This document shows, piece by piece, positions 25,279-38,214 of a stretch of DNA of 64,000 nt. This stretch comes from Lanius collurio (taxonomy: Eukaryota; Chordata; Aves; Passeriformes; Laniidae). Numbering within the stretch: position 1 is the stretch's first letter; the number at the start of each line of letters is the position of its first letter. A program made the translations under genes and the position numbers. Location: NCBI GenBank assembly GCA_020086605.1, contig JACBWW010000039.1, positions 2,598,156 through 2,662,155 of the forward strand, written 5' to 3'. The notes below the pieces were generated by a model, which saw nothing but the letters and a program-made list of their open reading frames with translations, searched no databases and had not been told where the DNA came from.

Positions 25279-28200
25279 AAAAAGATTATATAGGAAAAAA
25301 TATCACATTACACTTGAAATTCTTATTTCAAACTGAAGGAGACTACATGGAAAAAGGGGTAGGTATCTAATTCTCCACAAGGAATTCTTTGTACCTTTGG
25401 CAGACTTCCATGTCTGCCATCAAACTGTATTTGGATAATTTCTTTTTCTGGTAGCCACTGTTTAGCACAGCTGTGTCTCTTGATCACCAAATGAGGGTCT
25501 CTCCTCCTAAAGTACTGTAGTGTAAATGGGCACAGTGTGATTTGCTCCCTCATTCTGCTCCAGGAGAATCCAGGAATTTGGGAACTGTTATGGTGGTAAA
25601 TTGCTGTATCCTCTTAGGATTATTAGGTTTCACTGCTGCAAAGGTGTGACACCCTGGCCTTGCCCTCACAGCAAACTTCAATCTAAGGATTCATCTGTCA
25701 GTTTTCACTCTGAGATCCTCTGGTTTACACACATTTTCTCAACCCTTGGCACAAAACAAGGAATAGCAAAATACAGTGTTCCCTGCTAAGTTTGTTACTT
25801 ACTGGTAGTGTAATGTTTCCAACAGTTAAATAAATTTACCTTCTGGTGGACCTGTAATCAGCTTGTGAAATACACTGAGATATGTGCCCTGGCCATCACA
25901 AAAAATTATCTCCATGTGTCTCTGTACAGCATCTTCAGTATCACATTTCTCACAATTTCTGTAGCATTCCGCCACTTCAGCTGGAACACAGACACAAGAA
26001 ACTCCTTCTAAATTTCAATGTTGTGCTTGCAAGACTCCAGCTCACAGCACAAAGCCAAATAGCCCCAAGTCTGCACTGACCAAAACAGAAAACAAGCCCA
26101 GAGCACCGAGCTCATTTTGTAACACCAAGGAAGACGTTTTAAAAACCTGTGGTGTGCTGACAGTCTGATTTACAATAAATATTCTGAGCAGTGATGAGAA
26201 AGCAGACTCCCTCACTAACACAGGCTGCCATGTGGAACTGCAGTCAAATCTGCAACGTGAAGGACAAGATTTGTTTCCTGCTGTTACCCCCAGAGAGGGC
26301 AAACAAGTTCTTTTGCAGATTGCTGTGAACAAAAACTGTGGATGAAACACAGAGCTGTGAATCAGAGGGATATGTTTCCAATGAGCTGCTCAGTTTCTCA
26401 CAGACAATGCTGGTTGGCACAGAAATTAGGCATGACAGGAGCATACTCTTAAAAACAGAACAGATACATTTTTTTTCATTAGGCTTAAACAACCCATGAC
26501 TGTTTAACCTATGGCTGAACTGCACTAAAGCCACGCTTCTGTTGTATGAAGTGTTGCCTCATTTAAAAGCCAACAACTTGTTTTCTGTGACAAACATAAG
26601 TCATGGGGTTACTATACCAACAAATTGCCAAAAACACTCAGTTTCCTTCATTTTCTTTGACTGCTTTTAAACTCTACTGCCAGCTGGTCAATGAAAGCAT
26701 TATTTGTTCCTTGACAAGTTGCGAGGTCCTTTCAAAGCTACATTTCACAAAAATCATTCCCAGCACAAATTGCTTTCAAGTCAATTACTCAATGTTTATT
26801 TCCCTTCATGAGTATCCAAAGAAGTGCACTGGCTTTGGACAAAAGATACTGCATGTCAAAATCAATTTGCCACCTACAATGCATTCACATCTATTCTCCC
26901 GTGAATTTCCTTTGGTTTAAGCACTGAATTTCTCTTGACTGCCTCAACCCATCCCTTAGGATGCTCATTTGCACAGGGGCTGCAGACTTTGCAGTCTTTT
27001 ATTTGACACTCCTTATACTGCTCTAGAAAACAGATGTAGCCCACTTCAGTCATAAGCAATTAAAAATATTCATCTAGGCATAATGTGGTTTTTTATTTCC
27101 CCCATGAAAACATAGAGTAAGTAGTTCTGCAGCTGCCCCATCATCTGTGTGGCACCTCCACAAGGATGTTTTGCAGTTTGGCTTGTTTTCAGAGGACTAC
27201 TGCATTCAATAACAAAGGGTCACACCACTGGTGTCAGCACACAGGAACCTGCCTGCTCTGATCACTCTTATTCTAATCTGCTACAACTTTCCATAATAAA
27301 TCCACAGAAGTGACTTTTTCTCATGCCTATAAGCCTTTCACATCTGGCAATGGTCCTTTGCAGAAGCACAGAGCTGATTTCTTTGGTGCTATCCAGAACA
27401 TTTTTTCCAAAGAGTCTCTGCATTCCTCACCCCAGCAGACAAGTGCTTTATACACCAGGTTTGCAATCTAAGCACTTGAAGAAGCAAATGGAGGGAGTTC
27501 CCCTCCTTTAATTCCAAACAGGAATTCCAAACAGGAGCTATTTCCCTCCTCCCCATTGCCAGTTCTCAGAGCTGTGTTGAGAAACGAGGTACCATTCTTT
27601 ATAATAGCAGTTAACAGGTACCATGCTTGGATACTCAGGAATACGCATCCTGTTAGTCTGCCAAGAATTCCTGTAAAGAGCTGGGGACACAAACAAAATT
27701 CTCCTGAATATACAAATATCCATTACTGGAATACCCAATTAACTTTGGCCTCTGCATTCAGCATCATGGTTTGTGCCTCTTGTACATGTTATCCTCCCAC
27801 CTACCCTCCTCAAAGCAGAACAGCAAAGCAGGGCCAGCACTGTCCAGTCAGTGACTCTTCTGCAGCACTATTTTCACTTAACACCTCCTAGAGCACCTAT
27901 AACAAGTATCAAGTGCTTAGGAAAATCAGATCAGGAAAGTACTAAAAAGACAACAATAGTAGTAGTAACAATATTAATATTAATACAAAATGTCAGTTCT
28001 TTCCAAAGTGACCAACATTGTTCAATAATAAGATTAAACAATACCTCTTGATTTCTTTTTTATTTCAGCTTCTGGAAGCAGATAATGTTTTCAGGGTAGT
28101 CTTCAAATAGGAAGCTTGATACAGCAGTACCAGCCTAAAGAATATTTTTTCCTCTATGGAAGTGCTAGCAATGTGCTACATTCAGGAGTGACCCAGAGGG

Positions 28201-28374
28201 AAGCAAATAGGAGTGTTGTTAGGACATAAACCTGTTATCAGTCACAGGGAATCCCTGATGACTGTGTTTTTGTCTTTAGCCACAGTAGACAAATATGAGA
28301 TATAACTGAAAATTACAATACTCCATTTTCAATTACCCAGGAATCTATGATACATACAGGACTAAGCAAAATTT

Positions 28375-28412
28375 AAAAAAAAAAAATTAAAAAAATAAAA
28401 ATAAAATAAAAC
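28375..28412. repeat. A-rich low-complexity tract
   Basis: Runs of A interrupted by single or double T give an (AAAAT)-like pattern. No retroposed body is visible upstream. Confidence 0.8.
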
Positions 28413-30880
28413 CACAACAATTATAAGGTGAAGGGGCAGTTTCTTCAGCTTATCCTGAAAAATACAGAAAAGTCTGAGCTCAACTAAGGATCCTGGAAAA
28501 TGAGTGAGGGTGGGCTTAGAAGGACTGGAGGGTCATTAGGCCCTGGGTGTGGCTCATTAGACCCTCAATAGTTTGTTAGTGCCATTGGGGGTTGGAAATC
28601 CATGTAAAATCTCTGCAAAGTTGTAAGGCTAGTTGATTAATGCAAGTGTAAGTTCATAAGAAACATACAGGAAATCTGCTTTGCTGCTGCATGAGAGAAT
28701 ATTAGCCAGTTTTAAAGAGATTATAGATATAATTTCATTTTGTGCTAAATCTAGCCATTCATACTTCCCTGGTTTATAAGAAGTGTATTCAGAGAAAACT
28801 GCACTGTTCAGTGCTTCAGTTACTGATACAGCATTGCAATGACTCCTCAAAGCACTCACAGAATTCAAGCTGAGTTTCTTCAGACTGCCTGAGGGAACTC
28901 TCAGTGGTGCCCTTCATTGACAGGCATCACGATACAAGCTCTTGGTTTTGTGAGGTTTTGGCTACTGCAAGGAGTCTTCAGGTCATTACTGATATCTGCT
29001 ATTCCCACACACTGCTTGTAAAGTCAAATGTAAGGCAGTAGCTACAGAACATTCAGTGGTTACCACTGCGTTTGCCAAAAATTGCTATTCCATCAGTCAG
29101 ACCCCTTCCACACAGCAATCCTGTCTCCTTCAGTGAGTTTTCAAGTTCTTCTTGGAAGGCTTCCCTTTCTCAGCACTGAGTATTTCTAGATTAGTTTAAA
29201 GTCTTGGAAAAAAAGTGAAATTTAATCTGCTCAAAGCTTCACTCTTACATAGCTCCTCAAGAAAGAAAATTCAAATGTGTAAGTTCTTCAATGTGATTAC
29301 TGTTTAGAACCTTTCCTTTATTTTTAAGTGTTGACATGATTCCCAAATAGTTCTACTGAAAGTTTTGTTGAAACCTCTATTGGGTTTTATTTAAAATTCC
29401 TACCAAAATATTCCAAATTTCTAATTTCAGTTTTTTCTCATGCTTCAGTAGCTCATCAAGAAGCAATAAGAAGTGTTACCAAAAAGTGAACTGTGTTTTC
29501 ATGTTTTGAAATAGCTGTGGGTATTTTCCAGCTAAGTCTCTTGCTGACAGCATCGGGGTTCCCTCTGTTCTCACTGTGTGTGTCAGAGCTCTCTGCTCTG
29601 CTTGAGAAACAAAACAGTCAAAGTAGCTCAGTAAAACTTCAGCACAGCCCAAGATGGCTTTGCAAATTTTAATAGGCTGCTGAAGGACTGTTATCCAATG
29701 TGTTTCATACAGGATATTGGATCCTGTCTCTCACACTACATGAAAATAGGAGCACACATTACCTCTCTGAGCAGAGCTTCCAAATTTTTATAATTGACAT
29801 TTTCCAGCTGCCAATGGAGTACGCTCAGGTTTTCAGCAATTTGAGGCAGTCTCTGCACATACAGATTTTGTTAGAGATTTCCGTGTTACAGAATTTAGTT
29901 AGATCTTTTTCATGGCCTTTTACTCTTCATAGTCAATAGCATTTTAGACAACTGCAGTATGAAATTTAATCAAGTATCTATCCACCTTTGGTTTAACACA
30001 CTGAGTACTTAATAAGCTCATTGCCATCAAGCTCTTATCACTCATGATGTATTCTAGCTGTCTGAACACACAAATTTCATATACAATAACTAGACAAAAT
30101 TCAGACCTTGATGAAACCATATTCTTTGCAGTTACAGTAACTTTAATAGCTAAAGACAACTGGTGATACAGCTGAATGCATCATAAACCAAATAGCTCCC
30201 TTTTATAGTTAACCAAAGAGCTCCTTCCTCTCCCTCCAGTAAGTGAAGAACAAATTATCAATAATAGGCAGATGGCCATTAGCATAATCCATAAAGCCAG
30301 AAGACATTACAGTACTTTGTGTCTATCAACACTGATTAACAGCATAACGTTTAATTAGCCCCTATGAAGAGAACAGTGAGTAACAGGGTAGGGATATGAC
30401 AAAGGAAATGGTTTTAATAATATACTGGATGTTTTTCAAAGTGAAATAATTTCCAGCTCATAGGCTCTTCAGCAAAGGGCACTTTAGCAAGGATGGGTTT
30501 GGAATGTTCAGAATGAGCACATTGATCAAAACATGGAAAATTACAAGTTTTTATAGACATAAATTTATCTAAAGTATTAAAATCTAAGCAGAAATAATCA
30601 TGTATGAGCTGATCCAGTTCAAGGTTGCCAATAAAGAAGGAAATAGATCAAGGGAGAGAGGAATTTTGTGAGTGCAGGAAGAACAGCTTATATATTTAAA
30701 GCCTGGCAGCATTGAAAATGTTTCCTTGGATTATGTCCAACAAGCCTTTGACCATTCCACTTTTGCTGACCTTCATTAGACCAAATATATATCTATATCT
30801 AACTATATAAATACCAACTCAAAGTTTAAAGACAACAAAGAATATCAGCTTAAGACTCAATACTTATTAAGCAATACAGG

Positions 30881-30896
30881 AAAAAAAAAAAAAAAA
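30881..30896. repeat. Poly(A) run of 16
   Basis: Sixteen uninterrupted A preceded by ACAGG. A TA-rich stretch lies about 70 bases upstream. No element body was recognised. Confidence 0.85.
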
Positions 30897-31435
30897 CAGT
30901 GGTTTAGCCTTAACAGTTTCCTGTTTCAAGTCTCTTTCAGTGATTAAAAAATAACAATAAATAAATAACATAGGTAAGCTACTTTTCAGGTGAATGAGTA
31001 ACTATATAAACATTGAAGGATTCACGTTAGATTGCACAATATATTCAAAATACCCTGTATGTTTGAGGGAGAAACCTGAGCCCTTTAGCACAAGGCACAC
31101 GGAGAAGGCAATGTCTATCATTACATCTCAAAATTCAACAGGGACAGGCTGGGAATGAGGGAGGACAGAAGAGCATCATTTTCCTATATATATTTGTGTG
31201 ATTCTCATTTAAGGTTTTTGTGTAACTCATTTTACAATCTCTTCCCCTCTCGGGTTATCTGAATGAGAAAACAAGCACACTGCTGTGGCAGACCCCCCCT
31301 GGGCCTCCCTCCTGCCGGGTCCCTGCCATGTGACTCTGAGATAGTCGGTCTGTCTAATGTTCAAGCCGTGTGGGCTCTGATCTGGTTGGTTGTTTATCCC
31401 ATCCCCACCCCTGGTATCACCTTTCCTCCTGTCTG

Positions 31436-31444
31436 TGATAAAAC
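31436..31444 (+). promoter_or_regulatory. TATA-like box inside the putative LTR
   Basis: TGATAAAAC lies about 85 bases upstream of an AATAAA within the LTR-like segment. The spacing fits an LTR promoter. It is inferred from position only. Confidence 0.3.
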
Positions 31445-31523
31445 CAGCAGGACACAAAGCCCCCCCCTCTCACCTCGCCGACTCTGCCCAGGTCGGGTCC
31501 TCTGTCCCCCCCAGGACAGAGGG

Positions 31524-31529
31524 AATAAA
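31524..31529 (+). terminator. AATAAA polyadenylation signal in the putative LTR
   Basis: A perfect AATAAA just after a C-rich stretch. In an LTR this would sit near the end of R and specify 3' processing of the proviral transcript. Confidence 0.4.
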
Positions 31530-31626
31530 TGACTTAACATCATAAAGGAGGTTTGAGCTCTATTTCTCTTCTCAACTTCTGCTCTGGGGTAGCTGTCCCT
31601 GGCACTGGCTTAAGTGGGGCTGCACA

Positions 31627-34600
31627 GTCGAGGGATATTTAGGCTGTTTGTGAATGGTCTAAAGATATTCCAAGACATAAAGAGGCAAGCTCGCCACAAA
31701 ATTAAGCAGTGGACAGCTAATAGCCCCAAGACACACCAGCATGGCTGCTGATAGCAGAGGTGAAATTGTACCACAGGCACTGGGAGAGGTGTGCTGGGGA
31801 CAGAGATGTGGCACCAAGGCAAAACTACACAAGATCTTGCAGTGCAGTTCCTTTAGTCTGTTGCTATCTGCTGTCCTAGAGACAGAGCTACAGAAAAACA
31901 TGCAGTAGCACCAGTGGCTGGGGATCTGAGGAGTTTTCTTTCCTCCTCTGGTGAGGATTGTTATTAGTTCAGTGGAGAATGGGAGCAGCTGAAAGAGCTG
32001 GGGCAGAACTGTCACCCAGAGACGTGGACAGAATAAGAGACAGAAGGAGGTTCCTGGAGCTGAGAGTAACACTGACAGGGGCCTGAAAAGGAAAACCAGA
32101 GTGGTGTATTCCCCTCTTTGATTCAAAACAGACAACTCCTGGTGTAGACAATAGATCATGGGAGAACAAGAAAGTTTCCATGTGGGAACATCCACCTCAA
32201 GAATCCATTTTCTATTAAGCATGCAAATGAAGGAGATAAGCATCAGTACAGAAAAGCAAAGACAGTCAGAAACCACAGACACATCAGGGGACTGGAGCAA
32301 GGCAGATCAAAGCAGAAGTAGGGTACAGTGTCAGGGGCAGTCTCTGTACCTGCAGATGTCTCTCTGAATGGCATCACCTTCATCTGCTTAAAGAGATCCC
32401 CGCCTGTTACTGGAGAAAACATTTGGGGACAAGGTGCATCAAATAGTCCAACCTACTCCAACAAAGATATTTGGGAGGGAAATACTGCTGAAGTAGCTCA
32501 AAGCACAAATAAGATCCTACCCTTTTTCACAACAGGGAACGTCTTTGGACAAGGAAGTAATTTCAGTGTTCCAGATGAGAAGTGCAGGGGAACTTCCTTT
32601 TCTCCCTACTTATAAACAGCTTAGGAAAACTGCAAGTCATAGTGTTTTTCAGCTTCATAAATCTGTTTCATTAACTGTGCCCATCTCAGCTGGGTCTCAG
32701 CTAAGCCTAAATTAACATCTTTACCAAATTACAAAACCAGCTTCTCGAATGCATCTCCTACCTTTCTACCTCTAGAGGCCTCATAGTGCTAAAGCAAAGG
32801 AAATGTTGCCTAGACAGTGTAAGAGGGTCTTCTCTGCCTCTCAGGTTTCTTAATTAAAACATCCTGGCTGTAGTGTCCCATTGCCTACCTATGCTGTACA
32901 GAAGTCTAGGAATGGATGCAATTCAAATCCACCTTTTAGTGCATAGAGAATGGCCTTGACTGGGCTGTCTGGGTATACAAGGGTACTTTTTTATAGTTCA
33001 TTTCTTTGGTACTGGACTATTTGAGTACAGAAATAGATAATTTTTCTGGATTTATCTATTTTTGGCCACATCTCCCTTTCTCAGTTCATCCTTTCACTTT
33101 CTGTGCTGATAAATGTGGGCTCTCATCCCTAATTCAACAACTTCCCTCATTTTAATAGAAAACATTATACAAAGTAATGTAGAGTTCAAGTATGCTACCT
33201 TATACATCAATCTTTTATATGATTCCATTGCTTGGCAAAACCAGAGCTTGCACTTTCATTTTGCATATTAATATGCAAATATGTTTTCCAATTAGTCACA
33301 GCAAATTAACTGTCCTTGTCCTAGGCAAGGACAGTTCTGCTGGCCTTGCTATAACATTCCATCTTGCTAATTCTTAGCTGAGACTTCAGGTCTTTTTTAG
33401 AGGATCTCTTCTTGCGCCAAAGTCCATTTGGATGGAAAGGTGCTCACCTGCATGGTGCTCACAGAAATCCTACTTCAAAAGATTTATTTTAGAGAAAACA
33501 CAAGTAAATATGAACATAAACTTCATCTGCAAATCAAATTCTACTTTAATCCAGATATCCCTGAAAGTTTTGCTGGTGCTGCACAAGAGGCATTGATTTC
33601 ATACCACATTCAGTCATGACTCCAAGATCAATATACAGCACAATAACTTCCCACTCAAAGCTCAGCATGATTGCAAAGACTGTACTGCTCTGATGGGCAT
33701 AGAAACATCACAAAATTTTACAGTTACTCTGATCAGGAAGACAGGTCATTTATTGTGGTTGGAAATCACTGGACCTCTTGGAATGGAACTGGCATGGTAT
33801 TGTCAGGTGGTTCTAGCTACCAAAGGGCCTGGAATGAAATGGACTTTCAGCTTTTTAAAAGGTCACCAAGACCTCGTGACAATTGAGAAGTGACAGGAAC
33901 TGTGCTGAACTACTTCTCCTCTCAACCATTTATTCAATGGTCTGTGACATTTGGCTGTATGATTACGTCTTAGTCAAATTAAGTATTAATACCAAACTCA
34001 ACAGGTTGTCCTATGAATCAAATCACATCTTTTCCTTAAACCTGAGTGAAATTAATTCAGTTATTTCTTTTGCTCTAAATGTGGAATTAGCAGAGACATT
34101 TTTCTGTTGCATAAATGACAACTTCAGTCTTCACATTTGACACAAAAGTTGACATATTTTTAGACAACAGAATTCACTAGAACATTTTAAGTGTTTTAAA
34201 GTGTGGTAATTGCAGATCTGATGGTGGTGCAAAATCAAATACAGGAATAGCAAATGTTGTACCTAAATAATCTGAGGGAAACAGTGTCTCATGTCTTTCC
34301 ACCTATGTCAGTTTTGAACTAGTGCATGTTAGTAAAAGACCTGCCTTATTAAATCCTATGCTTGAATACATACCAGGCTCAGCTTTAGGTTTCCTGTGGA
34401 AAAAATGCATGTGATAACAAAAGTTTCAATGCCCTAAAATACCCTCTGCTCTTGACATCTCAAGCAGTTGTTTTTCTCTGGTAGATAACTTTAGATTTGC
34501 CTCACCAAGGCCAAAATAGATCAAATAACTCCAAGGAGCTGGAAAGCAACCTTAGCAAATCTTGTATTCTCTGTGTCACCCAGAGCCTGTGTGGGTTTTT

Positions 34601-35408
34601 AACCAGTGTGTAACTCAGAGTAGATGAATCAGCCTGAAGATGGCAAGAGTTTGCCTGAAAGCACAGCAAGAGCTGCCTAATCTGGCTTCTGTACTTCACC
34701 ATAATGATTTTTTGAAGTCACATTTTCAGGGGAGGGGGAGGAATAAGTTGGCAGTAACCACAATACAAACGTCAAAATCCTTCTATTGCACACTCAGAAT
34801 TATTATTGGACTGCAGAAGAGGCAGAGAAAGAGCAACACGCAGTGCTTATCAGCTTTCTTATCAACTCATTAATGTGTTCTCACTTTACTGCCATTTGCT
34901 GTCTTTCAGCCAGCCCAAGAACCACAGTGCTCTAACAGGTAAAATGCCATTTTGGAGGATGTGTGGACACCTCTACTTTAACAACATCTAAACCAAGATA
35001 CATCTTTTATATGAGCTATTTTGGACTTATAAGGCTGCCAGTATTCCTGTGCTGCAGGTCCTTAAGTTACAATTGCATCAAGCCCAGGAACAGCTGAGAG
35101 TTTCCAGCTTTGCTAAAATACACAAACAAATGCACTCTCATCTCTCTTAACCCAGCTGTGAGAAAATGAAAGGAGAAAATGAAACCCTTTTCTTTGAGTA
35201 AAGATAAAATATTTTACTGTTAACAAGAAGATAAGACTTAAAGCTGCTTCACCCTTGATCTAGAGATGCCTCAGATACTGAAACAATTAATTTCAGTTAA
35301 ACTGAAAACTTGTCAAGGAACAAATTTCTGGTACCCATGCTCAGTTTCTTTTAACTATCATCTTGTTTTATTTTTCACATTTTAATCTTAGCTGGCCAAC
35401 AAAAGAAG
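31627..35408. other. Unassigned non-coding DNA downstream of the putative LTR
   Basis: The longest open frame in the window, 213 codons on the minus strand at 31659-32300, lies here. It is rich in L, S, C and F, shows no domain I know, and has no plus-strand counterpart that would look like gag, pol or env of an element starting at the upstream LTR. I treat it as a chance frame. The remainder is AT-rich unique-looking sequence, including the palindrome at 33260-33279. Confidence 0.5.
33260..33279. repeat. Perfect 20-bp palindrome with octamer-like half sites
   Basis: TTTGCATATTAATATGCAAA is a perfect inverted repeat with no spacer. The right arm and the next base form ATGCAAAT, the consensus octamer bound by POU-domain factors; the left arm gives ATGCAAAA on the other strand. 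A TTAATA-type core sits at the centre. Whether anything binds it cannot be told from sequence alone; AT-rich palindromes also arise by chance. Confidence 0.6.
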
Positions 35409-35424
35409 AAAAAAAAAAAAAAAA
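35409..35424. repeat. Poly(A) run of 16
   Basis: Sixteen uninterrupted A in an A-rich stretch, with a second run of ten A about 75 bases downstream. No retroposed body was recognised. Confidence 0.8.
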
Positions 35425-35648
35425 CAACTTTGGAATAGGAACCTGTGGAAAAAAAACTATAAAGAAACTACTGAAAAGTTATGCTGAACTGCAGTCAATT
35501 AAAAAAAAAAGGCAGATTAATGGGAACAATGAAATTAGGATAGAATGGAAACAAATATTTAAACTCAATAGAAGCAGTCAAAATGCACTGTTGTTACAAT
35601 TTCAGTAAGTCAATAATGCCTAAGCTTGGTTCCAGGAATAACTAATTT

Positions 35649-35696
35649 CATTGGAAGGAAATTAATTGATAACATTGGAAGGAAGTTAATTGATAA
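35649..35696. repeat. 24-bp tandem duplication, two copies
   Basis: Two adjacent 24-bp copies beginning CATTGGAAGGAA and ending TTAATTGATAA differ at one position (A versus G). It is a small local slippage-type duplication. Confidence 0.9.
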
Positions 35697-38214
35697 CATA
35701 CAAAAGAGTGTGCATTTGCTCTAGCAAAGACCAATTTATACACACAAATACAAGCAAATGGCAAACTGTTCAGTAATGTATCAGTTGGCTTTACTCAAAC
35801 TTAGGATAGCACAAACATAACATCTTAAATTCCATTACCCCTTTTTAAGTGTAATCTTCCCAACCCAACAGAGGCTCTGGAAGAATATTCAGTATTAGAA
35901 GTGAATTTCAAAAAGCACTGTGTTTACAAAATGAAATTAGCATTGCAGTGGATGTGCACCCCTCAGTTGCTGATGAAATTCTTGTTTACTCATTCCCTAT
36001 TGCTAATAATCTGTGTATTTTAAGCAGCAGGCTACGTAGCTTGATCTGTAAAGTGTTACATTGGATCAACAAGGTACATTTTTCACAAATAAAATACCCA
36101 AAGCATAGAAAATTTTGTATCTTGAGTATAAAACTATGAACTCAATCAGCCCACAAGTGTGACAACAAAGGTTTGCCATAAAATCAAGGGCACACACACC
36201 TTTATCAGCATATTATACCTGATGATTGTACAACTCAGAACTGGCTACCCTAGGGCACAGCAAAGATTGGAATAAGTGTTCGAGTTGTTTGTATATACAC
36301 AGGAAAAAGGTTGGGATTATTGCTGCCCTCTGTTCTCACCATTGCTCCTGTGTTCTTGTTGACAGCATTTCCAGGTACACAGGGATCCCAATTCATCAGA
36401 AGCTCCATTCTTGATCAGCACCAGCCTGATCACTGATTTCTCAAACCCCATGCAGAAAACACTCTGGTGGCTGTTGTGCAGATGTGTCAATACATCACTT
36501 TTAATACCCATATACCAGAAAAAGCCCCAGCTTCATTGAATGTGTGCCCTGTGTATTTAGTATAGTAAGTTTTTCATAAGTGAAGTGGGTATTTCTTATT
36601 TCAAATCACTAGGTAAACCTTAAAATATTAATTATTTTTCAGATGATGGCTTTCCATACAAGTTTCTGGCATTGTGTTCAGGTTTGTTTTTTCAACACAC
36701 CAAACAGCTGGAGATTGTTCTGTTGGCAGAATTCAGGAATAAAATCTTAAAGATTTTCTTTCCCAACTTAACTGGGAAGAACATAGCAATGGGATATTGT
36801 TGGCCACAAGAGTGATCCATGAGTCATCCATGGATTTGAAAGCTGCTGCATATTACTAAATAATCTGTGGATTTCCTTGACTGATAAATACAGGGACAGA
36901 GCCCTCCATGTTACACAAAGAGAAGAAACCCACCAGAAAAAAATATAAATAGACAACCTTGAAGCATTAAAAAAAATCCCACTATAATTTAAAAATGTAA
37001 TTCTAAGGGTTTTTAATTAAATCATTGTTATTTATTTCTATCATGGCTATACTATATCTTCTACTCTGGTTGAAGAAACTGTTTTTCTGGGTTTTATTCC
37101 ATGTTCTGAAATAAACACATGTTTGCACTGTGATGTATCTTATTATGATAGCTGGCCATAAGTGAGGATTTTGCAAAAAAACACAAGAAAGAAAGAACAA
37201 AAACTGAATAAAACTTGATTGGCATTTTGTCTGAGTTTAACTTAAATAAGGGGTTCTCCATATAGTTCTATTTAGCATAATTTAGCATAACAAGCAAAAT
37301 TTGCTCTTCAGGGTAAACAAAGCTTATATTTAACATAGTGTTGCATCACTCACTGAAAAGTACAATTCCAGTCAAAAAAAAACGGTTCAGTAAGAGTTCA
37401 TTTTGTACAACCACTACTTAGAAGCCACAATTCTGAATGCTCAGTAAAGGTCTGCAGCTGAGAAGGTGCCAGAAATTAACTACCACTTCAAATTCTGCCT
37501 AAAATTAAGAAAATATAATTTTCCAAATTGGCTTTCTCCGAAATGGAGTCACCAAACCTGGGCAGTGGGTCAAGAAGCGTTGCTAGCAATGAAATTGGAC
37601 ACCTTTCCACCTGACTTCCAAAGCAGAGCTGATTAGGCACCAACTACATGGAATTTCCATCAGCAAGATGTGCATATTTGTGGCCTATTAACAATGAGCA
37701 CCTGCAGGTAATTACCATTGTCACAGGACACAGCTAATGAGACAGAGTAATGATACAGACAAAGAGAACTAAATTTCCAACGTGCCCAATCTTTAGCACA
37801 ATGGCAGACATGCTTTTGGGTTCTGTAAAAAAGGCCTCTGAAGAAGGTGGCACAAGAGACAACATGTGGGTACAACAAAGGCAGAAGCAGAGAAATTTTC
37901 CAGCTTTCTGCAGCATCCTGTGAAAGCCTTGCTTTCTCACCTAGGGGTGCTGAAAACAGTTAAGAGGTTTTTGTAAAGCAAGACTTTATCTTGCACCTGT
38001 AGCCTGTTTTTCAGCCTTGTTATGGTACACTGAAGAAAATATTTTGAAATGGGTGTTGTAGAGTCTTAGCCAATCCCTCTGGGAGGTGCCTGGTCACAGG
38101 ACCAATAGCCTTAGCCATTCTTGTGAACCAAGTTATATAAACAAGTTTATAATTAATTAAATAATCCCATTTTCTTCCTGGACTTGAATTCTTTGTCATT
38201 CTTCTCGCTGTCCC
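35697..38214. other. Unassigned AT-rich non-coding DNA
   Basis: No gene or transposon recognised. A 10-bp direct repeat (ATTTAGCATA, two copies) lies at 37270-37289. Short frames only. Confidence 0.55.

Larger units (their letters stand above)
25279..31220. other. Unassigned AT-rich non-coding DNA with simple repeats
   Basis: Nearly 6 kb with no recognisable gene or transposon. It contains small simple repeats: (TAG)n and (AATATT)-like units near 27956-27984, an A-rich tract at 28375-28412, a TA-rich stretch near 30785-30813, and sixteen A at 30881-30896. About 30240-30370 is rich in ATTAG, TAATT and CATAA words, a composition common in deeply conserved non-coding elements, but conservation cannot be judged from one sequence. 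Confidence 0.5.
31221..31626 (+). mobile_element. Putative solo LTR (endogenous retrovirus-like)
   Basis: Seen: about 400 bases of composition quite unlike the flanks (C-rich, with CpGs) that start TGTAAC and end GCACA, matching the TG...CA rule. Inside are a TATA-like TGATAAAAC at 31436-31444 and an AATAAA at 31524-31529, about 85 bases apart, an arrangement expected for the U3/R junction and the R-region polyadenylation signal. A short T/C-rich U5-like segment follows. Known: LTRs supply promoter and polyadenylation signal, and recombination between the two LTRs leaves solo copies. Against: no target-site duplication matches at these exact ends (left flank TTTTG, right flank GTCGA), and I do not recognise the family. 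The true ends could be tens of bases away. Confidence 0.5.
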
